Source: Actinomycetes bacterium
GTDB lineage: Bacteria; Actinomycetota; Acidimicrobiia; Acidimicrobiales; Ilumatobacteraceae
NCBI GenBank assembly: GCA_025356335.1
Contig: JANXUF010000145.1
Coordinates: 1-64,000 of the forward strand
Length of the DNA stretch: 64,000 nucleotides
Direction of reading: 5' to 3'
This document shows, in pieces, positions 50,306 to 58,569 of this stretch; the first letter of the stretch is position 1, and every line of letters begins with the position of its first letter. The notes under the pieces are model-generated. The model saw only the letters and a list, made by a program, of their open reading frames with translations, was not told where the DNA came from and made no database searches. The position numbers and the translations under genes were made by a program.

Positions 50306-51349
50306 ATGACAGAGGCAGCGACCCGTCGCAGATTGACCGAATTCAGCCACGGCGCTGGATGTGCCTGCAAGTTGGGACCCGATGAACTTGCCCGGGTGCT
50401 CACGCCGTTTGCCGGCACGGCATCACCCGATCTACTGGTCAGCGGGGCGACGGGTGACGACGCAGCGATCTGGCGGTTCGACAACGATCGTGCGCTCGTC
50501 GCCACCGCCGACTTCCTGACACCCGTCGTCGACGATCCGCGGTCATGGGGACGGGTGGCCGCGACCAATGCAGTCAGCGATGTGTACGCGATGGGTGGCA
50601 CACCGCTGTTCGCCCTGACGTTGGCCTGCTGGAACAACGAGGATCTGCCATTGTCGATGCTCGAAGAGGCCTTCCAGGGTCTGCAGGACGTTGCCGTGAG
50701 CGCCGGTTTCGCCATCGTCGGCGGCCATACGGTGACCGACCCAGAGCCGAAGCTCGGCCTCGCCGTCGTCGGCGTCGTCCCCCCCGATCGTCTACTGACG
50801 AACGCCGGCCTGCGCGATGGTCAGGCGCTGATCCTGTCGAAGCCCATCGGCGTCGGCGTGGTGACGACGGCGATCAAACGCGGACTCGCAAGTGCCGCCG
50901 TCATCGACGGTGCTGTGGCCGAGATGTGCAGGCTGAACGCTGTCGCTGCCAGGGTCGCCGTGGCCAACGGAGCAACGGGAGCGACCGACGTCACCGGCTT
51001 CGGCCTCGTCAACCATCTCGGGCGAATGGCACGGGAGTCAGGCGTCGACGTGCGCGTCGATGCACGCTCGGTCCCATTGCTCGACGGAGTACTGGAGTTG
51101 GCGCAGATCGGCGTGATCTCCGGTGGGCTGATCCGCAACCTCGAAGCCGCCGAGCCGTGGATCGACCGGGGCAACGTCGACGAGCTACGCGTGATGTTGC
51201 TGGCAGACCCGCAGACGAGCGGTGGCCTCGTCTTCGGCGTCGACCCAGATCGTGTCGACGCAGTGCTCGGTCAGCTCGCAGACGAAGGCCACGCGGCTGC
51301 GCAGATCGGCGCGGCGACTGTCGGCTCAGGCCGGTTCGTCATCGTCTGA
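50306..51349 (+). CDS. selD: Selenide, water dikinase (selenophosphate synthase)
   Basis: Makes selenophosphate from selenide and ATP. The catalytic motif HGAGCACKL gives Cys19 and Lys22, so this copy uses Cys rather than Sec. Further blocks: SGATGDDAAIWRF with the metal Asp residues, AVSDVYAMGGTPLFAL, and GATDVTGFGLVNHLGRMA. 347 aa, normal. The last 24 bases overlap the end of the convergent fxsA gene. It is the first of three selenium genes here. Confidence 0.96.
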   Translation: MTEAATRRRLTEFSHGAGCACKLGPDELARVLTPFAGTASPDLLVSGATGDDAAIWRFDNDRALVATADFLTPVVDDPRSWGRVAATNAVSDVYAMGGTPLFALTLACWNNEDLPLSMLEEAFQGLQDVAVSAGFAIVGGHTVTDPEPKLGLAVVGVVPPDRLLTNAGLRDGQALILSKPIGVGVVTTAIKRGLASAAVIDGAVAEMCRLNAVAARVAVANGATGATDVTGFGLVNHLGRMARESGVDVRVDARSVPLLDGVLELAQIGVISGGLIRNLEAAEPWIDRGNVDELRVMLLADPQTSGGLVFGVDPDRVDAVLGQLADEGHAAAQIGAATVGSGRFVIV

Positions 51350-51829
51350 GCCCGACAGTGGGTGCGGCGGAATCTGACGGCGGGGACGGTTCGACCCGCC
51401 CGGTGCGCCCGCCTCGTGCGACGTGACGTCGATCGGGCCGCTGTACGTCGCCCTGATGATGCGAGACCTGCCACCTTTGGCGGTGTAGCGCCTGACGAGA
51501 TAGCGGCCGGCAGCCCGGCGGACCGGCGGGATCAACAGCAGCATGGCGACGATGTCGGAGATGAAACCGGGGGCGATGAACAGGCCACCGGCGACGGCGA
51601 TGACGACACCGTCGGCGATCTCGTTCGACGGGACATGGTTGGCGGCAATCTGTTCGAGGAACCTGCGAAAGACTCGCAGGCCCTCGTGTTTGACGAGCCA
51701 GGACCCGACGACTGCGCCGAGTATCAGCAGACCGAGAGCGCCGAGCACACCGGTCGTATGGCTGACCTGGATGATCCCGTACAGCTCGATGAGCGGGGCG
51801 ATCACGAACACACAGACGAACAGCAGCAC
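51326..51829 (-). CDS. fxsA: FxsA-like membrane protein
   Basis: A 167-aa cytoplasmic-membrane protein of the FxsA family: two TM near the N-terminus (FVCVFVIAPLIELYGIIQV; VLGALGLLILGAVVGSWLV), a conserved loop (EGLRVFRRFLEQIA) and a third hydrophobic region (VIAVAGGLFIAPGFISDIVAMLLLIPPVR in parts). The last 50 residues are hydrophilic. FxsA overexpression relieves F-exclusion of phage T7 in E. coli. GTG at 51829 is chosen: TAGCGT lies 8 nt upstream. Confidence 0.88.
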   Translation of the reverse strand: MLLFVCVFVIAPLIELYGIIQVSHTTGVLGALGLLILGAVVGSWLVKHEGLRVFRRFLEQIAANHVPSNEIADGVVIAVAGGLFIAPGFISDIVAMLLLIPPVRRAAGRYLVRRYTAKGGRSRIIRATYSGPIDVTSHEAGAPGGSNRPRRQIPPHPLSGSDDDEPA

Positions 51830-51837
51830 TGCACTCC

Positions 51838-51843
51838 ACGCTA
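51838..51843 (-). promoter_or_regulatory. Leaderless -10 for fxsA
   Basis: TAGCGT on the minus strand, 8 nt before GTG at 51829. Confidence 0.45.
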
Positions 51844-51946
51844 CCGACCGTCCCCCGACCGCCCACCGAGGCCGAAGGGGCGGTCCCGGCCGATGACGTT
51901 GCTCGACGGAGCCTCGCCCGAGTGACCCAACAGCCGTGGCGGGCGG

Positions 51947-51952
51947 TACCGT
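51947..51952 (+). promoter_or_regulatory. Leaderless -10 for selA
   Basis: TACCGT, 7 nt before the GTG at 51960, which favours this start over the GTG at 51936. Confidence 0.45.
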
Positions 51953-51959
51953 CCGTTCG

Positions 51960-53333
51960 GTGATCGAGGATGCGCCCACCGCCTCAGCAGCCACCCCGTC
52001 TGCCGCTCCCCGTTCTGCTGCAACCTCGTCTGCTGCCCAGACACCTCTTCCTCTCGGAGATCGTCGGGGCGAGCGGCCACCGTCGGTCGACGCCCTCGCC
52101 CGTTCGGTCTCGTCGTCGCTGCTTCCCGATCCGCTGCTCGTCGACGTCGCCCGCCAGGCGATCGCCAGCCGCCAGTGGAACGACGTCGAAGGCCTCGTCC
52201 GTGCCCGCGAACGCCGATTGCTGCAGCCGGTGATCAACGCCACCGGCGTGCTGCTGCACACCAACCTCGGCCGTGCGCCGTTTGCCGTCGAGCAGGCCGG
52301 GATCGCCTCCAATCTCGAGTTCGATCTGACGACCGGAAAGCGCGGATCTCGCCACGAACACGCCGCCGCGTTGTTCGCCGGACTCATCGGTGCGGAAGCG
52401 GCGTTGGTCGTCAACAACAACGCCGCCGCTGTGCTGCTGGTGCTGAGCGCATTGGCGCGTGATCGGGACGTGCTGGTCAGCCGTGGCGAGAGCGTCGAGA
52501 TCGGCGGTGGCTTTCGCATTCCCGAGGTCCTTGCGCAGTCGGGCGGGCGGCTGGTCGACGTCGGCACCACCAACAGGACGCGACTGTCGGACTACAGCGC
52601 AGCTGTCACTCCGCACACGGCAGTCGTCTTGAAGATCCACCCGTCGAACTATCGGGTGGAGGGGTTCGTCGAAAGCGTCTCGACCGCCGAACTCGCTGGG
52701 ATCGGCGTACCTGTCGTCGCCGACATCGGGTCAGGGCTGCTCGATGCCACCTGCCCGTGGCTCCCTGGCGGCGCACCATCGTGGTTGCATGGCGAACCGG
52801 CGGCGCGCCAGACACTGAACGACGGCGCGGCGATCGTGACCTTCAGTGCCGACAAGTTGCTCGGAGGCCCACAGGCGGGGATCATCGCCGGTGAACGCCA
52901 ACTCGTCGAGCGATGCATCCGTCATCCGCTCGCCCGCGCCCTGCGGCCCGGCACGATGATCCTCAACGCGCTGCAACAGTTGGCGATCAGCTACCTGCGT
53001 CGCGATGTCGCCGAGACCGTGCCGTTCTGGCGGATGGCGACAACGCCGGTCGCCGAGTTGTCTGCCCGCGCCGCAGCCATCAGCACAGCGGTCGGAGGAG
53101 TCGGTGAAGCGGTCCCGATGGACTCGGTGCCGGGTGCCGGTTCGCTGCCGGGCGTCACCATCGCCTCCGCCGGCATCGGCGTCGACGGTGATCACCTGCG
53201 TGCCCTGCGAGCTGGCACTCCCCCGATCATCGCCAGGGTTCGCGACGGCCGCACACTGCTCGATCTGCGGACTGTCGACCCGGCTGACGACGTCGTCGTC
53301 GCCGCTGCGTTGCGATCGCTGCCAGGCTCCTGA
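51960..53333 (+). CDS. selA: L-seryl-tRNA(Sec) selenium transferase
   Basis: PLP enzyme that converts seryl-tRNA(Sec) to selenocysteyl-tRNA(Sec). Seen: PVINATGVLLHTNLGRAPF, NLEFDLTTGKRGSRHEH, VVNNNAAAVLLVLSALA, VVADIGSGLLD, and the Schiff-base Lys in TFSADKLLGGPQAGII. About 457 aa, with an Ala/Ser/Pro-rich first 25 residues that are probably non-essential. The stop codon is the first triplet of a 17-bp tandem repeat that leads to selB. Confidence 0.95.
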   Translation: MIEDAPTASAATPSAAPRSAATSSAAQTPLPLGDRRGERPPSVDALARSVSSSLLPDPLLVDVARQAIASRQWNDVEGLVRARERRLLQPVINATGVLLHTNLGRAPFAVEQAGIASNLEFDLTTGKRGSRHEHAAALFAGLIGAEAALVVNNNAAAVLLVLSALARDRDVLVSRGESVEIGGGFRIPEVLAQSGGRLVDVGTTNRTRLSDYSAAVTPHTAVVLKIHPSNYRVEGFVESVSTAELAGIGVPVVADIGSGLLDATCPWLPGGAPSWLHGEPAARQTLNDGAAIVTFSADKLLGGPQAGIIAGERQLVERCIRHPLARALRPGTMILNALQQLAISYLRRDVAETVPFWRMATTPVAELSARAAAISTAVGGVGEAVPMDSVPGAGSLPGVTIASAGIGVDGDHLRALRAGTPPIIARVRDGRTLLDLRTVDPADDVVVAAALRSLPGS

Positions 53334-53377
53334 AGATGCCGAGTTGATGAAGATGCCGAGTTGATGAAGATGCCGAG
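53331..53377. repeat. 17-bp tandem repeat in the selA-selB junction
   Basis: Unit TGAAGATGCCGAGTTGA in 2.8 copies (53331, 53348, 53365), the first TGA being the selA stop. Read through, it forms a chain of mini-ORFs (Met-Lys-Met-Pro-Ser) joined by TGATG stop-start overlaps, ending 9 nt before selB. Confidence 0.8.
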
Positions 53378-53386
53378 CCGCTGACG

Positions 53387-55108
53387 ATGGCGATCATCGC
53401 CACTGCCGGCCACGTCGACCACGGCAAGTCGTCGCTCGTTCACGCACTCACCGGCACGGACCCGGACCGCTTCGCCGAGGAGAAGCGCAGAGGCATGACG
53501 ATCGATCTCGGCTTCGCCAACGCGTTGCTGCCCTCAGGTCGGGAGATCAGTTTCATCGACGTGCCGGGTCATGCGCGATTCATCGGCAACATGCTGGCAG
53601 GCGTCGGCGGTGTCGCCGGTTGCCTCTTCGTCATCGCCGCGACCGAGGGCTGGAAGCCGCAGACCGAGGAACATCTGCGAATCCTGCAACTGCTCGGGAT
53701 CGAGCGCGGCGTCGTCGCGCTGACGATGGTCGACCTCGGCGACGACGACGACCGCGAACTGGCGGTGCTCGACATCGGTGACCACACGGGCGGCACGTTC
53801 CTTGCACATGCCACCATCGTCCCCGTCGCCGCGCCGATCGGTCTCGGCATCGACGAACTGCGATCGGCACTCGACGAACTCCTCGGCGGCCTGCCGGTTC
53901 CCGACGACCGAGGTCGGCCGCGACTGTGGGTCGACAGAGTTTTCGCCGCCAAGGGCAGCGGCACGATCGTCACCGGGACACTCACCGGGGGTCCACTCAG
54001 TATCGGCGACGCCGTCACCGTCGGAGCCGATCGACACCCGGCACGCATCCGCTTCCTGCAACAGCATGGTCTCGCAATCGACACGCTCGGCCCCGGGAAC
54101 AGGGCGGCGTTGAACCTCTCCGGAGTAGCCCACACGGACATCGAGCGCGGGGACGCAGTCGTCAAGGCGAATCAATGGCAGTGGACGCACCGCTTCGACG
54201 CAACGTTCGAAGCGCTCGTCACCCTCGACCACGATGTCTCCAGACGTGGTGCCTATTTCGCCTACATCGGGTCGGGCGAGGTCGTCGCCAAGGTACGAAT
54301 CCTCGGTGTCGACACGATCCCCCCCGGCGAACACGGATTCGTCAGGGTGCACCTCTCCGACGATGTTCCGCTGCAACCGGGCGACCGCTATGTGCTTCGC
54401 GAATCGGGGCGCGACGAGACGGTCGGCGGCGGCGAGGTGCTCGATGTCTCACCGATCAGGCCGGCGTCCAAGGCGAGGCCGGACCGAAGCATCGATCGCC
54501 TCGTCGACGAACGTGGCGGGTGGGTCGACGCTGCTGCACTCACGCTGCTGACCGGCGAGGAGCATCGGCCAACACTCGGTCGGTGGGTCGTGGCCGGCAA
54601 CGTACTGGATCGCGATCGTTCGGCGCTCAGCACGAGGATCGTCGCTGCCGGGTCGAGCGGTGTGGAGGTTGCCCTGCTCGACGAGCGTCAGCGTGCCGTG
54701 CTGCAGACGATTCCCGACATCGTGATCGAGACGGGCACGGCGCGCATCGTCGGTACCGATGCACGGCTCGAACAGCACCCATTCGTCACTGCTGCTTCAG
54801 CCGCGCTGCTGGCACCGCCGGGCACCGACGGCGTCGATCGCCAGACGTTGAACGAACTCGTCAGACGCAAGCTCGTCTTCCAGCGCGACGGCGTCTACTT
54901 CCATGGTGATGCTGTCGGCGCAGCGGCACAGGTAGCTGCAAGATTGCTGGCGTCTGCACCGGGGGGTTTCACCGCCTCGGAGTTCCGTGAGGCGGCCGGC
55001 ACCAGCCGCAAGTTCGCCGTCCCGCTGCTCGAGGAACTCGACGCCAGAGGCATCACCCGTCGCCGCGACCAGGTCAGGATCGGCGGCCCGCGCCTCCCCG
55101 CTTGCTGA
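53387..55108 (+). CDS. selB: Selenocysteine-specific elongation factor
   Basis: Brings Sec-tRNA(Sec) to UGA codons marked by a SECIS hairpin. GTPase motifs: G1 GHVDHGKS (8-15), G2 RRGMTIDLGF (34-43), G3 DVPGH (58-62). G4, usually (N/T)KxD, reads TMVD (113-116), so the Lys is Met. Domains II and III follow (about 170-340), then winged helices to the end (EFREAAGTSRKFAVPLLEELDARG). 573 aa, a little shorter than E. coli SelB (614). ATG at 53387. Confidence 0.95.
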   Translation: MAIIATAGHVDHGKSSLVHALTGTDPDRFAEEKRRGMTIDLGFANALLPSGREISFIDVPGHARFIGNMLAGVGGVAGCLFVIAATEGWKPQTEEHLRILQLLGIERGVVALTMVDLGDDDDRELAVLDIGDHTGGTFLAHATIVPVAAPIGLGIDELRSALDELLGGLPVPDDRGRPRLWVDRVFAAKGSGTIVTGTLTGGPLSIGDAVTVGADRHPARIRFLQQHGLAIDTLGPGNRAALNLSGVAHTDIERGDAVVKANQWQWTHRFDATFEALVTLDHDVSRRGAYFAYIGSGEVVAKVRILGVDTIPPGEHGFVRVHLSDDVPLQPGDRYVLRESGRDETVGGGEVLDVSPIRPASKARPDRSIDRLVDERGGWVDAAALTLLTGEEHRPTLGRWVVAGNVLDRDRSALSTRIVAAGSSGVEVALLDERQRAVLQTIPDIVIETGTARIVGTDARLEQHPFVTAASAALLAPPGTDGVDRQTLNELVRRKLVFQRDGVYFHGDAVGAAAQVAARLLASAPGGFTASEFREAAGTSRKFAVPLLEELDARGITRRRDQVRIGGPRLPAC

Positions 55109-55149
55109 CAGCGGCAGCGACACTGTCGGGCGTGGCGACGGCGGGCGGG

Positions 55150-56112
55150 CTATTCGACGAGACGCGGGCGACGGGCGCGACTGACACGTTTCACCAATCG
55201 GCGCACCGGATGTTCTGTCGCCGCCTCGGTTGCGGGTTCGGATTCCAACGCTCGTGCGGCTTGGGCGACCTGCAAGACGTTTGTCATCACTTCACCGAAA
55301 CGCTCGGGGTCGGCGATCAGCCAGGAGTGGCTGCCCTCGACGACTTCACCCTTGACGCCGGCGGCGACACAAAGCGCCTCGAACGATTCGCGCGGGATCA
55401 CACCGTCACGCGTCGCCCAGAGGATCGTGATCGGCAATTTCTTCGAGCGCAGAACCTCGAGTTCGTGCCGCAGATCAGCACGCCTGGCGAGGTTGGCGAC
55501 CTTGGCGATCGCCCGAGGATTGCGCATCATGTTCGGCAGGAAGTCCTCGACGATGACCGGGAGCACGCGGCTTGCCTGACGTAGCGGCCAGATGTCGCCG
55601 GGGAAATGAACACCCCAGTCCCAGAGTGGCCGCTCGCTGATCGACCTCAGTACACGACCCTTTTGCCAGGTCGACCCACCCACGGCGTTGACGAGCACGA
55701 GTGAGCGCACGCGGTTGAAATCATCGTGGGCGAAACGGGTGGCAACTCCGCCACCGAACGAGTGACCGACGACGACAACCGGCTCGTCGATGCCGATGGC
55801 GTCGAGGAAATCATTGATCCACTGGCCGTAGCCGACCATCGAGAAGTCGTCTCCAGGTAGATCGGAGGTACCCCCGAATCCGGGAAGCGCCGGCGCGTAG
55901 ACCGCGCAGCCGTCGGCGGCGATGCGTCGCACGACGCTCTTGTAGGTGTGGTGCCCGAGCGCCCAACCGTGCAGGAAGAGCACCGGCATGCCGGCACCGG
56001 CGACTCCGTAGGCGGCAGGACGATCTTGGACGAATGTTCGCTTGGTCACGAAAATCGGGAGTTCAGCAGCAGCGGCGTGCGGGTGGTGCTCGTCGGCAGT
56101 TTCTGCGCTCAT
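55150..56112 (-). CDS. Alpha/beta hydrolase
   Basis: A 320-aa hydrolase. Triad: Ser in VVVGHSFGGGVA, Asp in LWATRDGVIP, His in EGSHSWLI. The oxyanion loop is FLHGWALGHHTY. A long helical cap (PGDIWPLRQASRVLPVIVEDFLPNMM in parts) and a 40-residue Glu/Arg-rich tail. The ATG at 56112 overlaps the stop of the NfeD-type gene (ATGA). Substrate unknown; it resembles esterases or epoxide-hydrolase-like proteins. Confidence 0.88.
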   Translation of the reverse strand: MSAETADEHHPHAAAAELPIFVTKRTFVQDRPAAYGVAGAGMPVLFLHGWALGHHTYKSVVRRIAADGCAVYAPALPGFGGTSDLPGDDFSMVGYGQWINDFLDAIGIDEPVVVVGHSFGGGVATRFAHDDFNRVRSLVLVNAVGGSTWQKGRVLRSISERPLWDWGVHFPGDIWPLRQASRVLPVIVEDFLPNMMRNPRAIAKVANLARRADLRHELEVLRSKKLPITILWATRDGVIPRESFEALCVAAGVKGEVVEGSHSWLIADPERFGEVMTNVLQVAQAARALESEPATEAATEHPVRRLVKRVSRARRPRLVE

Positions 56113-57605
56113 GGTGCGTCGGCGGTTGCTTCCGTTGCGGTGTCGGTGCCGGTGCCGGTGCCGTGAGCTGTGACACCCGAGTCGGATCCGGCGGCATTGG
56201 CGTCGGCGTTGCCCTCCGGATCATCGGCGTGTTTGCCGCGACGCTCGCGATAGTCCTTTGCTGCGCCGGTCTCCGGCTCGACGTCGAGGGTGACGCCGTC
56301 GATGCCGACGACGCGGATCGATTGGCCGGCGGCGATCGGCGTTGCACGGTTGGTCCGTGCCCGCCACTTGGCCGTGCCGAGTTCGATGACGCCGTCTGGC
56401 GACAGCGAACTGACGGCGACCCCCATCTCACCGATCATCCATTCGCGGCCGATCGTCGGCGTGGCGAAGCGCGTGCGGACCATCGAGGGCATACCGACGA
56501 CAAAGGTCAGGGCGACACCGGCAATGCCGAAGAACAGTGTGATCCAGGACAGGTTGAAGCCTCGGTACAGGAAGACGGACCCGGCGGTGAACAGGATCAT
56601 TCCCAAGCCGGTCCAGAAGCGCGGCACGCCCACCTGCACGTCGACCGCCAGCGCCAACAGTGAAGCGACGATCACCACCAGCGCCAACCCGCGGATCGGC
56701 AGTGCCGCGAGCCCATAGCAACCGAGGACGAAGCAGACGACGCCGACCCCGCCGCCGATACCGACCCCCGCGGTGAAGAACTCGAAGATCAACAAGACGG
56801 AACCGATGACGAAGAGCAGGTAGGCGACCGGGACGCTGCTGACGGTGTGGAACAGGCGCGGCCACAGTCCCAGCTTGAAGAAACGGGCTGTCGTCGCGTC
56901 CTGCGTGATGTTGCCGCTCGCCTGTGTCGATTCGACGACCGTCTTCAGCGTTTTGCCGTTGTAGTGCAGACCGTCGATCGCCAACAGCATGTTGCGGACA
57001 CCGACGATCGTCTCGTCCTTCGAGTCGTTGTGGATCACTCCGGCGGTCCGCGCCTCGGTTGCGCTCAGCGAGCCCGATCGCAGTTGTGCGGTGGCACTGC
57101 CGAATGTCAACGCCTGACCGTCGACGATGATCGGCTCACCGAAATTGCCGATGTGGGCGCCCGGGGCCATGCCGGACGAGGCGGCGACGCCGATCAACTG
57201 ACCGGACAGGCCGGCAGCGGCAGCACCGGATTGACCAACCCAGATGGCCACCGGAATCGGGGCGTGTTTGATCTTCGTCGCCAACGCTTCGACCTTGTCC
57301 ACCGACACCGTGGCGTGGATCGAGTTGAGCTGCAGGATCAATGCCTGCGCACCGTCACCTGCGGCGCGATCGATTGCCTGACCGATCTCGCTCACGAGGA
57401 TCGGATCGAGGATGCCGCTGACTTCGAAAACATCGACGGGTTCGAGGGCCGCCGCTGGATTGGCTGCATCATCGGCGGTGACCTGCATGGCAACGCCCGG
57501 GGTGTTCCCACCGACACGCGGTGAGGCGCCGGCGGTGCCGGCGAATGATGATCCAATACCGATGACGGCCGCTGCGCCGAGCAGGGCGGTCGCTAGTCTG
57601 CGCAC
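56109..57605 (-). CDS. NfeD-type membrane protein with ClpP-like domain
   Basis: A 498-aa exported membrane protein. Signal peptide 1-29 (RRLATALLGAAAVIGIGSSFAG). Residues about 48-215 are a ClpP-class domain (VFEVSGILDPILVSEIGQAIDRA; MAPGAHIGN), about 245-375 hold five TM, and the C-terminal OB-fold (IGEMGVAVSSLSPDGVIELGTAKWRAR) is of the NfeD kind. In the motif where NfeD proteases have AASAG with the catalytic Ser, AAAAGLSG appears, so it may be inactive. GTG at 57605 is chosen because GGAGG lies 5 nt upstream and the signal starts there; longer frames collide with the divergent gene. Confidence 0.85.
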   Translation of the reverse strand: MRRLATALLGAAAVIGIGSSFAGTAGASPRVGGNTPGVAMQVTADDAANPAAALEPVDVFEVSGILDPILVSEIGQAIDRAAGDGAQALILQLNSIHATVSVDKVEALATKIKHAPIPVAIWVGQSGAAAAGLSGQLIGVAASSGMAPGAHIGNFGEPIIVDGQALTFGSATAQLRSGSLSATEARTAGVIHNDSKDETIVGVRNMLLAIDGLHYNGKTLKTVVESTQASGNITQDATTARFFKLGLWPRLFHTVSSVPVAYLLFVIGSVLLIFEFFTAGVGIGGGVGVVCFVLGCYGLAALPIRGLALVVIVASLLALAVDVQVGVPRFWTGLGMILFTAGSVFLYRGFNLSWITLFFGIAGVALTFVVGMPSMVRTRFATPTIGREWMIGEMGVAVSSLSPDGVIELGTAKWRARTNRATPIAAGQSIRVVGIDGVTLDVEPETGAAKDYRERRGKHADDPEGNADANAAGSDSGVTAHGTGTGTDTATEATADAP

Positions 57606-57610
57606 TAAAG

Positions 57611-57620
57611 CCTCCGGAGG
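57611..57620. promoter_or_regulatory. Palindromic Shine-Dalgarno shared by divergent genes
   Basis: CCTCCGGAGG gives GGAGG on both strands: 5 nt before the GTG at 57605 (minus) and 4 nt before the ATG at 57625 (plus). The two start codons are only 20 nt apart, so both mRNAs must begin inside the opposite gene. Confidence 0.65.
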
Positions 57621-57624
57621 ATGC

Positions 57625-58569
57625 ATGAACCCATTGCAGTTCTTCGCTGCTTCCCGGCTGGTCGTTGTAGCCGGCAAGGGCGGGGTCGGGAAGACAACGG
57701 TAACGGCCGTGATGGCCAGAGCGGCAGCCGAGTGTGGCCTGCGCGTCCTCGTCGTCGAAGTCGAAGGCAAGCCGGACCTCGCCGGACTGCTCGGAGACGC
57801 CGACTTCACCGAGTCGACGAAGGCCGGCTACCAGGCACAACGCCTGGTCAGCGACCTCGGTCCTGACAGCAACGGATCGATCGAGCTGTGCCATCTGACG
57901 TCGGAACGTGCGCTGATCGAATACCTCGATCAGCACGGGTTCCGCCGGGTTTCCAAGCGTCTGGCGAGTTCCGGGATCCTCAACGTCGTCTCGACGGCTG
58001 CACCTGGAATCGGCGATCTGTTGATCCTCGGCAAGGTCAAGCAGATCGAGCGGGCCGGGACGTACGACCTGCTGCTGCTCGACGGGCCGGCTGCCGGGCA
58101 TGCGATCTCGTTCCTCCAGTCCGCCAGCGGTCTGCTCGACGCAGCCAAGGTCGGCCCGATTCAGGCGCAGGCGAAGGATGTGGTCGAGATGCTCGCCGAC
58201 CCCGCGCGCTGTCAGGTCGTCCTCGTCACGCTGGCGGAGGCCACGCCGGTCAACGAATTGGTCGAAACGGCGTTCGCCCTCGAAGACCGCGTCGGGGTTG
58301 CGCTCGGGCCAGTGGTCGTCGACGCCGTCGACGGTGGATGCGAACTCGACGAGGCGATCGCCGCGACGATGGGTGTGGCGACGCTTGCAGCGGCGGAATT
58401 CCGCAACAGACGCCGAGTCGTGCAGCAGGCGCAGATCGCCAGATTGGCGGTCGAGTTACCACTGCCGTCGCTGCAGCTACCGCTACTGCTGACGGCCAGC
58501 GTGACCCCGGCCGACATCGTCAGGCTCGCCGAGAAATTCATTGTCTCGATCAACGAGATGGTCGGATGA
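57625..58569 (+). CDS. ArsA/Get3-like ATPase, first of pair
   Basis: A 314-aa P-loop ATPase with deviant Walker A AGKGGVGKTTVTAVMA (about 15-30), VVEVEGKPDLAGLLG, and the switch region LLLLDGPAAGHAI. The Get3-type second half is present, but the Cys zinc motif is absent. It is followed, with ATGA overlap, by a second member. The same tandem occurs in mycobacteria (Rv3679-Rv3680). Possibly a membrane-protein or metabolite-related ATPase; arsenite transport is unlikely as no arsB is here. ATG at 57625 has GGAGG 4 nt upstream. Confidence 0.88.
   Translation: MNPLQFFAASRLVVVAGKGGVGKTTVTAVMARAAAECGLRVLVVEVEGKPDLAGLLGDADFTESTKAGYQAQRLVSDLGPDSNGSIELCHLTSERALIEYLDQHGFRRVSKRLASSGILNVVSTAAPGIGDLLILGKVKQIERAGTYDLLLLDGPAAGHAISFLQSASGLLDAAKVGPIQAQAKDVVEMLADPARCQVVLVTLAEATPVNELVETAFALEDRVGVALGPVVVDAVDGGCELDEAIAATMGVATLAAAEFRNRRRVVQQAQIARLAVELPLPSLQLPLLLTASVTPADIVRLAEKFIVSINEMVG

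Noticed and set aside
50306-50400. SelD as a selenoprotein
   Set aside because: The catalytic codon is TGC (Cys), not TGA.
53331-53377. CRISPR-like direct repeats
   Set aside because: Units are contiguous without spacers and only three in number; the same applies to 63611-63654 and 11042-11101.
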